Positions 33,793-43,349 of a stretch of 64,000 nt of DNA are shown here, piece by piece. The stretch lies in contig NZ_JACAWU010000002.1 in the NCBI RefSeq assembly GCF_013391635.1, forward strand, positions 930,001 to 994,000, read 5' to 3'. Numbering within the stretch: the stretch's first letter is position 1; the number at the start of each line of letters is the position of its first letter. The DNA comes from Natronomonas gomsonensis (lineage in GTDB: Archaea > Halobacteriota > Halobacteria > Halobacteriales > Haloarculaceae). A model generated the notes under the pieces. That model was not told where the DNA came from, did not search any database, and saw only the letters and a list, made by a program, of their open reading frames with translations. Made by a program: the position numbers and the translations under genes.

Positions 33793-35429
33793 TGGAGCGG
33801 ACACGAACGCAGGACCTCGCGACGATTGCGCGTGACATCGGGTCGCTGCTGCTGATAGAGGCCCTCGTGATGACGGTCAGCCTCGGTGTCGCCATCGCCT
33901 TCCGAGAGTGGTACGCTGCGCTTGCGTTTCTCGTCTCCGGTGGTTTGACAGCCGGCATCGGCGGGTTCGCACGGTGGCGGTTCCTCGACGCGCCAGCCCC
34001 CCTGATGAAACACGGGATGGTAATCGCGGCTGCCGGGTGGTTCTGTACGGCGGTACTCGGCGCGTTGCCGTTCTTGTTGACCGCACACTTCACCCCACCG
34101 GCCGTCGCAGCGGCGACAGCAAACGCCGCCGGGTTCGAGGCGTCGAGTCTTCGGCACTTCCGGCATCCGCTACACGCCCTCTTCGAATCGATGAGCGGGT
34201 GGACGGGGAGCGGCCTCACGATGGCCGTCCACGAACCGACCCTTCCGCGTGCGATTCAATGGTGGCGCACCGTCATCCAGTGGGTCGGCGGTGTCGGGGT
34301 CATCGTTCTCACGGTCGCCATCCTCGCACGCCCGGGCAGCGGGAGTTACACGCTGTATCAGAGCGAAACTCGAGAGCGGAAGATTCACCCGAGCGTCGTC
34401 TCGACGGTCCGAACCGTCTGGAAGATCTTCTTTGCGTACACCGTCGTTTCCATCATCGTCCTCTTTATTGCACTTCGAATGAGCGACTACGGGCGTTCCC
34501 TGCCGCTGTTCGAGGTGGGTTGGCAGGCCCTGAATCACGCGATGACAGGACTCGCGACAGGAGGTTTCAGCGTCACCGACAACTCCATCGGGACGTACAA
34601 CTCACCGCTCGTCGAAGCCGTTCTCCTCCCGGTGATGACCCTCGGTGCCATCGCGTTCCCGATTCATTTTGCCGTTCTTTCGAACCGTGACCTCGGAGGG
34701 TTGATTTCCGACATCCAGACCCGATGGCTGTTCGTCCTGCTGGGCGTCGGTGTGGCCGCACTGTCGATTCAGAACCTCTTGTTCGTCGGTGAGACGGGCG
34801 TACTCGGGAACGCGGTGCCGGTCCCCGAGATACTCGCCCAACACGTAACGACGGCGGAGGCCGACGCCGTTCGGGACGGAACGTTCCAGTTCATCAGCGC
34901 GCTGACCTGTACCGGGTTCCAGTCCTCGCCAATCGTCAACTGGAGCGACGGCGGAAAACTCATCGTTTCGGGAGCGATGGTCGTCGGCGGAGCGGCGGGG
35001 TCGACCGTCGGCGGCATCAAGATCATTCGCGCGTACGTCATCGCGAAGGGCATCAAGTGGCAGTTCTCTCGGGTGTTTCTCCCCTCGACCGCGGTTGCGA
35101 CGGCGAAAGTGGGAGACCGAACGCTCACGCGCCAGCAGATGGACCGAGAGTTCAGCGAAGCCGCCATCGTCGGTGTCCTCTGGATATCACTCTTGGCCGC
35201 ATCGAGTATCGTCCTGGTTAATCTCGCAGGGCCCGATTTCAGCTATGCCGATGCGCTCTTCGAGGTGGCAAGCGCACAGGGTAACGTCGGGTTGTCGACT
35301 GGTATCGTCGGCCCGTCGATGCACCCGCTGGCCGAAGCGATGTTCGTTCTCAACATGTGGATTGGCCGCCTCGAAATCATCCCGGTTTTGGTGTTCGGAC
35401 GAGCGCTCATCTACGGTCTACGACCCTGA
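33792..35429 (+). CDS. TrkH-family potassium transporter
   Basis: The 545-residue membrane protein has four K+-channel-like pore loops: SMSGWTGSGLT, TGLATGGFSVTDNS, LTCTGFQSSP and QGNVGLSTG. The first loop differs from the TTTGAT form in the other two TrkH proteins of this window, so selectivity or regulation may differ. Together with the overlapping upstream TrkA it forms a complete Trk unit. Haloarchaea accumulate molar potassium as osmolyte, which explains several copies. It ends five bases before the next, opposing gene. Confidence 0.9.
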   Translation: MERTRTQDLATIARDIGSLLLIEALVMTVSLGVAIAFREWYAALAFLVSGGLTAGIGGFARWRFLDAPAPLMKHGMVIAAAGWFCTAVLGALPFLLTAHFTPPAVAAATANAAGFEASSLRHFRHPLHALFESMSGWTGSGLTMAVHEPTLPRAIQWWRTVIQWVGGVGVIVLTVAILARPGSGSYTLYQSETRERKIHPSVVSTVRTVWKIFFAYTVVSIIVLFIALRMSDYGRSLPLFEVGWQALNHAMTGLATGGFSVTDNSIGTYNSPLVEAVLLPVMTLGAIAFPIHFAVLSNRDLGGLISDIQTRWLFVLLGVGVAALSIQNLLFVGETGVLGNAVPVPEILAQHVTTAEADAVRDGTFQFISALTCTGFQSSPIVNWSDGGKLIVSGAMVVGGAAGSTVGGIKIIRAYVIAKGIKWQFSRVFLPSTAVATAKVGDRTLTRQQMDREFSEAAIVGVLWISLLAASSIVLVNLAGPDFSYADALFEVASAQGNVGLSTGIVGPSMHPLAEAMFVLNMWIGRLEIIPVLVFGRALIYGLRP

Positions 35430-35434
35430 ATCAC

Positions 35435-36967
35435 TCACTCCCGCGTGATGCCGATGAACAGCGCCAACACGGGGACGATTTCGAGACGCCCGACCCACAT
35501 CAGGACGACCATCAAGAGCTTCGACGACCGCGGGAATTCGAGATAGCTGCCGAAAGGACCGAGTGACCCGAATCCCGGACCGATGTTTCCGAGCGTCGCG
35601 ATGGACGCGCTGAGCGCCTCCAGCGTCGTGATATCGTAGCCGATTCTGTGGGCGTCCAACGAGATGACCACCGTCGCGACCCCAAACAGGAGTAGATATA
35701 GGAGTGTAAACGACACCACGCCTCGAACGGCGTCTTCGTCGACGACGTTGCCCCCGAGCCGAATCGGCTCGACGATGCTCGGCCGGGCCGTTTTGTATAG
35801 TTCTCGACGAATCGATTTGATGACGACGAGCCAGCGAACGACTTTGACGCCACCGCCGGTCGAACCCGCAGACCCACCGATGAACATCGCGAACAGGAGC
35901 ACCATCTGTGCGTTGCTATCCCACTGAGCGAAGTCGCTCGTTGCGTATCCGGTCGAGTTCAACAAGGAGACGACTTGGAACGTCGCTTGTCGAAGCGAGT
36001 TCTCGGCGACACCCTCCGTCGCCCCACCGAGGTCGAGAACCGGTGCGGTCCCGGAGAACAACAAGGCCGTCAATACGGCCGTCACCGCAGCGATACTTCC
36101 GGCATACCACCTGAACTCGGGATTACCGGTCAGTTCGTCGATTTCACCTTTGAGAACGTGCCAGAACAGCGCGAAGTTGACACCCGCGACGAACATGAAG
36201 GGGATAACGACCCACTGAACGGCAGCCGAAAACGCCGCGATGCTGTCGGCTTCGGGTGAGAATCCACCGGTCGGTAGCGTCGTAAAGCCGTGTGCGACGG
36301 CGTTGTAAAACGTCATATTCGGGGCCAGATTGGCTAGATGCAACCCGTAAAGCAACAGCACGTAGACGACAGTGAATCCGAGATACACCAACCAGAGTGC
36401 GCGCGCTGTTTCCGCGATTCGGGGCGTTAGCTTCTGTAGCTCCGGGCCCGGCGCCTCCGACTGCATCAGTTGGGCCCCGTTGACAGCCAACTCCGGAAGG
36501 ATGGCAATCATCAGGACGATGATTCCCATCCCACCCAGCCACTGAGTGAGCTGTCGCCACATCAGCAACGCATGGGAGTGTTGTTCGAAGCTTATCTCTC
36601 CCATGACCGTCGCCCCGGTCGTCGTGAAGCCCGACATCGATTCGAACAGCGCGTTCACCGGCATAGCAAGCGTGGATGATGTGCCGTAGCCAGCGAGTAG
36701 ATACGGAACGGCGCCGATACCCGCGACGGCTAGCCAAGAAAAGGTAACGAGGGCGAGTGCCTCGGGGGCATTCACCTCGGGGTCCCTGTCGAGTCGTTCG
36801 AGCGCGAGACCGACGGACACCGTGATGAGAATCGAGACGGCGAACACCCAGATGTCCTCACCGTAAATTACGGCCACGACGAGTGGAATGAGCATCGCCG
36901 CTGCGAGATACTTGACGACGCTCCCGACGAGGCTAAAACTCGTTCGCCAATGAACTCGAAATCTCAC
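35435..36967 (-). CDS. TrkH-family potassium transporter, second copy
   Basis: The 510-residue membrane protein has pore loops SMSGFTTTGATV, TLPTGGFSPEADS, LNSTGYATSDF and LGNIGPGFG, each with a Gly of the TrkH selectivity filter. Ten or so membrane segments are visible. It is downstream of the third TrkH and second TrkA on the minus strand, and meets the first TrkH end to end. It is closely similar to the third TrkH in the loops, suggesting duplication. Confidence 0.92.
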   Translation of the reverse strand: MRFRVHWRTSFSLVGSVVKYLAAAMLIPLVVAVIYGEDIWVFAVSILITVSVGLALERLDRDPEVNAPEALALVTFSWLAVAGIGAVPYLLAGYGTSSTLAMPVNALFESMSGFTTTGATVMGEISFEQHSHALLMWRQLTQWLGGMGIIVLMIAILPELAVNGAQLMQSEAPGPELQKLTPRIAETARALWLVYLGFTVVYVLLLYGLHLANLAPNMTFYNAVAHGFTTLPTGGFSPEADSIAAFSAAVQWVVIPFMFVAGVNFALFWHVLKGEIDELTGNPEFRWYAGSIAAVTAVLTALLFSGTAPVLDLGGATEGVAENSLRQATFQVVSLLNSTGYATSDFAQWDSNAQMVLLFAMFIGGSAGSTGGGVKVVRWLVVIKSIRRELYKTARPSIVEPIRLGGNVVDEDAVRGVVSFTLLYLLLFGVATVVISLDAHRIGYDITTLEALSASIATLGNIGPGFGSLGPFGSYLEFPRSSKLLMVVLMWVGRLEIVPVLALFIGITRE

Positions 36968-37032
36968 TGGACGACGACCTCCATTACGCGTCCCGTCTCA
37001 CCGCCGATGTAATAAACAGGCGGATTCGTTTC

Positions 37033-38535
37033 TCAGGAGGTCCAAAACGCTTTCGTGAACAGCACCAAGACGGGGATGATTTCGATCCGGCCAATCCACA
37101 TCATCACGACCATCACCATTCGCGTCGACCGGGGGAAGGTCGCGTAGGTACCGTAGGGACCGGCATCGCCGAACGCCGGCCCGATGTTGAGAAACGTCGA
37201 TGCCGCTGCTCCGAGCGCCTCGAACTCCGTGACTTCGATTGGTGCGCGCGTTCCGTCGACGACGATGAACACCGCGAGCAGCGTGAAGATGACGATGCTC
37301 AAAAGCAGGTACGCGTAGATGTCGCGAATCGTCTCCTCCTCGACGGGGTTGCCCGAGACTCGAACCGGTCGAACCGCTTCCGGGTGGATGCTGGTGAAGA
37401 GGTTGCGCTTGAACGCCTTCAGCGCGACGAGCCACCGGAGCGACTTGATGGAACAGGTCGTCGACCCGACCATCCCGCCGATGAACATACAGAGGAACAG
37501 GACGTGTTTGGCGGCCGGCGACCACAACTCGAAGTCAGCACTCGCATACCCCGTCGTCGTCACGATGGAGGCGACGTTGAACACCGCATGCCGAATCGTC
37601 GCCTCCGTGCCGAAGGGGACGGTCGGGTCGACTGCCAGCGCCACGCCGACGAGGGCGCTCCCGGTCGCGACGACGCCGAGATAGAAGTGAAACTCCTCGT
37701 TTCTGAGCAATCGCATCGGTTCGCCGTTGATGGCGAAGTACAACAGGACGAAACTCGTCGACCCGACGAGCATGAACGGGATGACGGCCCACTGAACGAC
37801 CGGCGAGAACGCGCCGATGCTGTCGGGTTCCGGCGAGAACCCCGCCGTCGATACCGAGGTGAGCGCGTGGGCGACGGCGTTGTAAAACCCCATGTTCGGC
37901 GCGAGATTCAGCAGGTGGAGCCCGTAGTACACCGCGACGGCCAGCAGCGTCAAGCCGATGTACAGCCCCCAGATGAGCTGTGCCGTCGCGGCGATACGCG
38001 GCGTGAGTTTGTTGACGTTCCGCGTCTGGGTTTCGGTCTCCATCAGTTGGGCACCACCGACGCCGAGTTCCGACAGTATCGCCGTCGCGAGGACGAGGAT
38101 GCCGAGGCCGCCGAGCCACTGGAGCACCTGCCGCCACATGAGTATCGACCGCGAGTGAATCGAGAAGTCCCGCAGGACGGTCGCTCCCGTGGTCGTCAGC
38201 CCGCTCATCGCCTCGAACATGGCGTCGACCGGATGGGCGATGATGCCGACGCCGGCGACGAAAAACGGGACGGCCCCGACCGCGGCGACGAGGAACCAAA
38301 TCAGCGCGACGGCGAGAAACGCCTCCCGCGGTCCGAGTTCACCGGGTTCCCCCGGCAGCCCCCGCAACGAGCCGCCGAGGACGACGGTTACGGCGATGGC
38401 CGCGAGGAACGGAACCATCGGTTCACCGTAGTAGACGGCGACGAGAAGCGGGAAACACAGCGGCCCGGCGAGATACAGCAGTATCCGGCCGGTCAAATCG
38501 AGGCTGGCCCGCCAATCGACTCGGATGACGGCCAT
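37033..38535 (-). CDS. TrkH-family potassium transporter, third copy
   Basis: The 500-residue membrane protein has pore loops SGLTTTGATVLRD, SVSTAGFSPEPDS, VTTTGYASADF and LNIGPAFG. It is shorter at the N-terminus than the first copy and more like the second one throughout (MRLL and FSPE-type stretches). It starts one base from the end of the second trkA and is surely in the same transcript. Confidence 0.92.
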   Translation of the reverse strand: MAVIRVDWRASLDLTGRILLYLAGPLCFPLLVAVYYGEPMVPFLAAIAVTVVLGGSLRGLPGEPGELGPREAFLAVALIWFLVAAVGAVPFFVAGVGIIAHPVDAMFEAMSGLTTTGATVLRDFSIHSRSILMWRQVLQWLGGLGILVLATAILSELGVGGAQLMETETQTRNVNKLTPRIAATAQLIWGLYIGLTLLAVAVYYGLHLLNLAPNMGFYNAVAHALTSVSTAGFSPEPDSIGAFSPVVQWAVIPFMLVGSTSFVLLYFAINGEPMRLLRNEEFHFYLGVVATGSALVGVALAVDPTVPFGTEATIRHAVFNVASIVTTTGYASADFELWSPAAKHVLFLCMFIGGMVGSTTCSIKSLRWLVALKAFKRNLFTSIHPEAVRPVRVSGNPVEEETIRDIYAYLLLSIVIFTLLAVFIVVDGTRAPIEVTEFEALGAAASTFLNIGPAFGDAGPYGTYATFPRSTRMVMVVMMWIGRIEIIPVLVLFTKAFWTS

Positions 38536-38536
38536 A

Positions 38537-39874
38537 TCAGACCATCGACGTGAGTTCGTCGATGAACGACGACTCGAGGAAGACGATGAGGTGGTCGCCG
38601 GCTTCCAACACGGTACTCCCCCGTGGCGTGATGAGTTCGCGGTTCCGTGTCACTGCGCCGATGACCAGATTGGCGTCGAGGTCCGCGACGATATCCTGTA
38701 TCTGACGCCCGACGAACTCGCTGCTGTCGGTCAACTCCAACTCTAGAACCTCCGCTTGGTCGTTTTCCAGTACCGCGACGTTTTCGGCGACGCCCTCGTG
38801 GGTGAAGCGGGTTATCTCCTCGGCAGTGACCTGCCGGGGATTGATGGCGATGTCGATGCCGATTTCCTCGAACAGCGTGACGTACTCGCCGTTGTCGACG
38901 ACGGCGACGACACGGTCGGTGCCGATTCGTTTCGCCAGCACCGAAACGAGCAAGTTCTTCTCGTCGCTGTCGAGTGCGGCGATGACGATGTCGGCCTCGT
39001 CGACGTGCTCGCGGGCGAGGAACTCGGTGTCGGTGGCGTCGTGTTCCATCACGAGCGTGTTCGGTAACTCCTCGGCGAGTTCGCGTGCGCGCTCGGGATC
39101 TCGTTCGATGAGGCGCGGCTTCAGTCCCCGGCTTTCGAGCAGTCGGGCGGTGTGATAGCCGATTTCGGACCCACCGATGATGACGATTTCATCGGCCGCT
39201 CCCGGCGTCGTCTCTGGAGCGATATCCGTCGCAAAGTCCTGGACGCTCTCGGGACTCCCGATGACGACCGTCCGGTCGCCGGCCTCGATGAGCGTGTCCC
39301 CACGTGGGAGTATCAACTCGCCACCCCGGAACACCCCCGCGAACGTCAGCGACTCGAAGCGGTCGGCCTCGGCGACGGTCTGTCCCGCGACGGGGCTGCC
39401 CTCCATGACCTCGAACTCCGCCATCTGGACGCAGCCACCGGCGAAGGGGTCGACGTCGATTGCGGCCGGAAGCCCGACGATACGAACGATGTTCTCGGCA
39501 CTCAACAGGTCCGAACACACCATGAAGTCGACGCCGAAGGCCTTCTCGGTGATTTCCCACGTCCGGAGGTACTCGACGCTCTTGACTCGGGCGATGGTGA
39601 ACGGACTCGCGAGCGTCTTCGCCGTCTCACAGGCGACGAGGTTCGTCCTGTCGTCGTCGGTGCTGGCGATGAGCATATCTGTCTCCTCGATGCCCGCCTG
39701 CTGGAGCGTCGACGAGGCGGTGCCGTCACCCGCAAGCGTCATCACGTCGAGTTCGTACTTGAGCTGGTCGGCCCGTTCGGAGTCGATATCGATGACGACG
39801 ACGTCGTGGGATTGGGCGAGACTGCCCGCAATGGACGTTCCGACCTCCCCAGCACCGATGATGACGACGTGCAT
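38537..39874 (-). CDS. trkA: Trk potassium system regulator TrkA, tandem RCK
   Basis: The 445-residue protein starts MHVVIIGAGEVGTSIAGSLA. It has two RCK units, each a TrkA-N Rossmann domain (second one IVIIGGSEIGYHTARLLESR near residue 230) and a TrkA-C domain (for example DVAPETT and LELTDSSEFVGRQIQD parts). This is the classical tandem TrkA, which binds nucleotides and opens TrkH. The upstream longer frame (from 40084) is basic Ser-rich shadow and was discarded. Confidence 0.92.
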   Translation of the reverse strand: MHVVIIGAGEVGTSIAGSLAQSHDVVVIDIDSERADQLKYELDVMTLAGDGTASSTLQQAGIEETDMLIASTDDDRTNLVACETAKTLASPFTIARVKSVEYLRTWEITEKAFGVDFMVCSDLLSAENIVRIVGLPAAIDVDPFAGGCVQMAEFEVMEGSPVAGQTVAEADRFESLTFAGVFRGGELILPRGDTLIEAGDRTVVIGSPESVQDFATDIAPETTPGAADEIVIIGGSEIGYHTARLLESRGLKPRLIERDPERARELAEELPNTLVMEHDATDTEFLAREHVDEADIVIAALDSDEKNLLVSVLAKRIGTDRVVAVVDNGEYVTLFEEIGIDIAINPRQVTAEEITRFTHEGVAENVAVLENDQAEVLELELTDSSEFVGRQIQDIVADLDANLVIGAVTRNRELITPRGSTVLEAGDHLIVFLESSFIDELTSMV

Positions 39875-39977
39875 ACCGCCGTCCACACGGGCCGACGGTA
39901 AGTCGGTTACTATCGGGTACACACCACGGGAGTAATCGGATGGCGAACCGACCGACGGCGAAACCGACAACGAGACG

Positions 39978-40970
39978 TTACACGGCGTCGAATTCGGTTC
40001 GGTAGGTCTCCATTGCGGCCACGAATACGCCGATGACGATCGGGCCGACGAAGACACCGGTGAAGCCGACGGCGTAGATGCCACCGACGACGCCGAGGAG
40101 GAGCACTCCCGGGTTGATGTGCGCTCGTCGGTCGATGACTATCGGCCGGGCGTAGTTGTCGAAAAGACTGACGACAGTCAGACCGTACAACGCCAGTAGG
40201 ACACCACTTCCGACATCGCCGACGACGACGAGATAGGCGGCGGCGGGACCCCAGACCATGAACGCGCCGATGAGCGGTAACAGCGACAGTATGACCATGA
40301 TGAACGTCCAGAAGGAGGCGTCGGGTACCCCCGCCACCCAGAGGCCGACGCCGGCAAGCAGCGCTTGGGCGATGGCCACGGAGATGTGCCCGACGACGAC
40401 GCCCCACGTGGTGGCGTCGAGTTTCTGCAGCAGGCGTTCGGTGATGTGGTCGGGCAGCGGAACGAGGTCGTAGAACCACACAACGAACGCCTCCCCCTCC
40501 AACAGCAGGTAGTAGAGCAGAAACACCATCACTGCGATGCCCATCCCGATTTTCAGGGTCGTGGCGACGACGCCGCCGACCCCCCCGAACAGGACCGTGA
40601 ATATCTGTTGGGCACTCGACGTGAGTATCTCCGAGAGGTCGACCTCGATGCCGGTCAACTCGAGAGTTCGAGCCTCGAGAACGGTGACGTCGAGCCCGGA
40701 CTCCCCGCGCGCGATGGTACGCAAATCAGAAATGAACACCGAGATGACGTACAGAAGGGGTCCGACGATAGCCAGAAGCGTCCCAATGATGAGCGTTATC
40801 GCCGCCGCCATCTCTCCGAGACGGGGTTCGAGGCGTCGATGGACGGGGTGAAGAACGTACGCCAGCAGCGCCGCCAACACGACGTACTCTACGAACGGCA
40901 AGACGATGACGAACGCGAGGGCCGCGAAGACGGCAATCAGTCCGAGGAGAAACGTCTGACTCCGGTTCAT
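39978..40970 (-). CDS. AI-2E (PerM) family transporter
   Basis: The 330-residue membrane protein has about eight hydrophobic segments. It begins with a typical LIAVFAALAFVIVLPFVEYV and contains YVLHPVHRRLEPRLG, and the C-terminal ALYGLTVVSLFDNYARPIVI and GGIYAVGFTGVFVGPIVIGV match the family signature. Members export small molecules or ions; the AI-2 name comes from one bacterial member and should not be read as quorum signalling here. It lies just upstream of trkA on the same strand. Confidence 0.88.
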   Translation of the reverse strand: MNRSQTFLLGLIAVFAALAFVIVLPFVEYVVLAALLAYVLHPVHRRLEPRLGEMAAAITLIIGTLLAIVGPLLYVISVFISDLRTIARGESGLDVTVLEARTLELTGIEVDLSEILTSSAQQIFTVLFGGVGGVVATTLKIGMGIAVMVFLLYYLLLEGEAFVVWFYDLVPLPDHITERLLQKLDATTWGVVVGHISVAIAQALLAGVGLWVAGVPDASFWTFIMVILSLLPLIGAFMVWGPAAAYLVVVGDVGSGVLLALYGLTVVSLFDNYARPIVIDRRAHINPGVLLLGVVGGIYAVGFTGVFVGPIVIGVFVAAMETYRTEFDAV

Positions 40971-41105
40971 CGTTCCAACCGTCAGCGGGGATGATTAAGA
41001 GCGTTCGGACGCCTGTGCCAGCGGCTTCGGGGAGACGCATACCCCGTATCCGACCCACGTGAATTATTATCAAGAAACACGGACGTGAATCAAGGGTGAA
41101 CTCAC

Positions 41106-41627
41106 ATGAGTGGCGAATCGGGGACGGAAGCGAACGCGAACGTGAGAGAGGGCATCGAGAAGGGACCGGGGTGGTCGCTCGCCAACTGGACGGTCATCGC
41201 AGTATTCACTGCACTGACGCTCGTGGGGATGGTGCTTTCCGTCGGCGTCATCGAACCGCTGGTGGCAACCTCATCGAGCGGGACCGACGCAGGCGGCGTG
41301 ACGGTCCCACTGTACGTCTATCTGTATGCCGGCCTCGGGGCACTCGGATACGTGTTCACGAAACTGATGGGCGAACTGGAGCGATACACCGAGTGGGGAG
41401 AAATCGAACAACTGGCCGCGATGGCGATGCGGATTCCGGCCGCGTGGGTCCTCGCGGCGGGCGTGTACCTCTTTCTCGGCAATTTCGGCGGTGTCGTCGA
41501 GACATCCGGACCGCGTTTCGCGGCCGGCGTGTCCTTCCTCGTCGGACTGTACGTGAACGTCGCGCTGAAAGCCCTCGGCAGTTTGGCCGACCGGGTCCTC
41601 GGCCGCTCGAAGGCCAAGGCCGAGTAG
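41106..41627 (+). CDS. Membrane protein of unknown function
   Basis: The 173-residue protein has an acidic polar N-terminus (1-25), then helices near 28-50, 66-88, 105-122 and 135-155, so about four membrane segments. The loop GELERYTEWGEIEQLAAMAM joins the second and third. The short basic end (GRSKAKAE) is cytosolic if the usual charge rule holds. No family was recognised. It is divergent from the AI-2E gene. Confidence 0.65.
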   Translation: MSGESGTEANANVREGIEKGPGWSLANWTVIAVFTALTLVGMVLSVGVIEPLVATSSSGTDAGGVTVPLYVYLYAGLGALGYVFTKLMGELERYTEWGEIEQLAAMAMRIPAAWVLAAGVYLFLGNFGGVVETSGPRFAAGVSFLVGLYVNVALKALGSLADRVLGRSKAKAE

Positions 41628-41901
41628 CGCCGCTCATCGGCAGCGGATACGAAACCCCACTGCTGGTCGGTTAGTGTAAAAAAACCGGCAGTGTGATAGC
41701 GATTGCTGGAGTGTTAACCGAACATCTCCCGCGGCATCAGGGAAACGGGATACCCAGTGGTAGTCCGTTCGCATGGCTAGTGAGGCCGCCGAAGTCCTGC
41801 CAAGAGACGTTCTGTTAGCCGGACAGTTATCGACCAACACGTGAGTGGACACAATCGTTATCACGTTTCTTACTGTATTCCCATCATTGGGCCGAGTTAG
41901 C
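41628..41901. other. Intergenic region with short coding-like remnant
   Basis: A plus-strand frame starting at 41774 reads MASEAAEVLPRDVLLAGQ and ends after 24 codons; it looks like the beginning of a truncated gene. The rest has no clear gene. The promoter of the following regulator is probably within 41840-41900. Confidence 0.35.
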
Positions 41902-42711
41902 ATGAATCAATATAACCGGAACACACCGATCGACGACATAGCGTATCTCGCGCGTTCCCACCACCGCGTCCCGACACTCGTCGCGCTGACCGAACAACCT
42001 CGGAGTCGGTCCGAGCTCTGTGGATTGACCGACGTTTCGTCCTCCACGATGCGCCGGACGCTAAGCGAATTCGACGACCGGACCTGGGTTCGCAAAAACG
42101 GGCACGAGTACGTGGCAACACGACTGGGAGAGGCTATCGCATCCGGAATGGAAGACCTGATCGAGCGAGTCGAAACTGAGCGAAAGTTGCGTTACGTCTG
42201 GCCATGGCTCCCCGACGAGATCAGCGAGTTCCCGTTCGAAACCTGGTCGGAACTGACGATAACTGTCGCCGAACCTGATTCACCGTACTGTCCCGTGGGA
42301 CGATTCGAGTCGCTTCTCCGGACCACGACCACGTTGCGGTTTCTTCGCCCCGAAGTCGCGTTGATGGATCTCTGTTTCGACGTTCTCCACCAACGGGTCA
42401 AAGACGGCGTAGAGACGACCCTGATTGACCGCCCAGAGTGCCACTCATACTTCCTTTCGACGTACCCGGACCGCAGTTCGGAGATGATACAGCGGGACAA
42501 TTTCACGGTTCTAGAGCACGACGAGTTCCCTCCGTGCGGAATCGGTCTGCTCGATGATTGCATTACAATCAGCTGTTACGAGGAAGGCAGCGGTACGGTA
42601 CACGCAGTAGTCGATACCGACGCGGCGGCGGTCCGCGAGTGGGCGGAATCGACGTACGAATCCTACCGACGTGAGGCACGACCACACACCCTCGAATCGG
42701 TTGCAGAGTGA
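41902..42711 (+). CDS. Winged-helix transcriptional regulator, FilR1-like, second copy
   Basis: The 269-residue protein starts MNQYNRNTPIDDIAYLARSH (ATG 41902); an earlier ATG at 41845 adds a hydrophobic, unconserved stretch. A winged helix (RSRSELCGLTDVSSSTMRRT, residues about 33-70) is followed by a ligand domain like that of the regulator at 7828-8754. It precedes an AhpD-like gene and an OsmC gene on the same strand and may control them. Confidence 0.8.
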   Translation: MNQYNRNTPIDDIAYLARSHHRVPTLVALTEQPRSRSELCGLTDVSSSTMRRTLSEFDDRTWVRKNGHEYVATRLGEAIASGMEDLIERVETERKLRYVWPWLPDEISEFPFETWSELTITVAEPDSPYCPVGRFESLLRTTTTLRFLRPEVALMDLCFDVLHQRVKDGVETTLIDRPECHSYFLSTYPDRSSEMIQRDNFTVLEHDEFPPCGIGLLDDCITISCYEEGSGTVHAVVDTDAAAVREWAESTYESYRREARPHTLESVAE

Positions 42712-42878
42712 CTGTACGGTGCTGTCGGTTGAGCTAGCGGCTGGTACACCCCTGTCGAGTGCCTATCTGTATCCGAGGACGTCTTTTGCACTACCTGCAC
42801 GGCGGTCATCGAGTGACCGATTGTCAGAAGATGCCTACATCTCTGTCTCACTCGTAGTGGTACTCGGAGAGAACCACT

Positions 42879-43283
42879 ATGGTATCCCCCCAAACGAGAG
42901 AAGAAATCGAAGAGTCTCTCGGCCAGGTTCCGAGTTGGATAGAAAGCATCGCAGAACCAGCCAGCGACCACAGTTGGGGTCTCTTTCGGGACCTCTCCTT
43001 TGGTGAGACCGAACTGACTCCACGCGAGAAGGCACTCATCGGAGTCGGTGTCGCAGCCAGTATCAACTGTCCATACTGCACCCACTTCCACAAAGAAGAG
43101 GCTCGGATGGCAGATGTCACGGAAGACGAGATTGAAGAGGTCGTCACCCTGGCAAGCTCGACCCGGTACTCCTCGACGGTCCTGCACGGGAGCGAAGTGG
43201 ACCTCGACGACTTCGTCACCGAAACGTCGGAGATCGTCGAGTACCTGGAAGAACAAGAGGCCGCACCAGCAGGAGCCGACTGA
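42879..43283 (+). CDS. Carboxymuconolactone decarboxylase (AhpD-like) family protein
   Basis: The 134-residue helical protein has the redox motif INCPYCTHFHKEEA (CxxC with following His), as in AhpD-type peroxidase partners. The N-terminal part has LTPREKALIGVGVAASINC, standard for the CMD fold. It probably reduces peroxides or peroxiredoxins. It sits 66 bases before an OsmC gene, another thiol-based peroxide defence protein. Confidence 0.85.
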   Translation: MVSPQTREEIEESLGQVPSWIESIAEPASDHSWGLFRDLSFGETELTPREKALIGVGVAASINCPYCTHFHKEEARMADVTEDEIEEVVTLASSTRYSSTVLHGSEVDLDDFVTETSEIVEYLEEQEAAPAGAD

Positions 43284-43349
43284 ACTGACCGAGTCGCCCT
43301 TCGGTCAGTTTCACTCGCGAACAGCGGTCACGAGAAGGGAGAACACATC

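Noticed and set aside
39875-40084. N-terminal extension of the tandem-RCK TrkA
   Set aside because: The extra 70 codons are Ser/Pro-rich shadow sequence; the Rossmann start MHVVIIGAGEVG at 39874 is the normal beginning of the family.
41634-41903. 89-codon minus-strand frame in the gap before the second regulator
   Set aside because: No recognisable motif; it could be a transposase remnant, but nothing in the sequence proves it.
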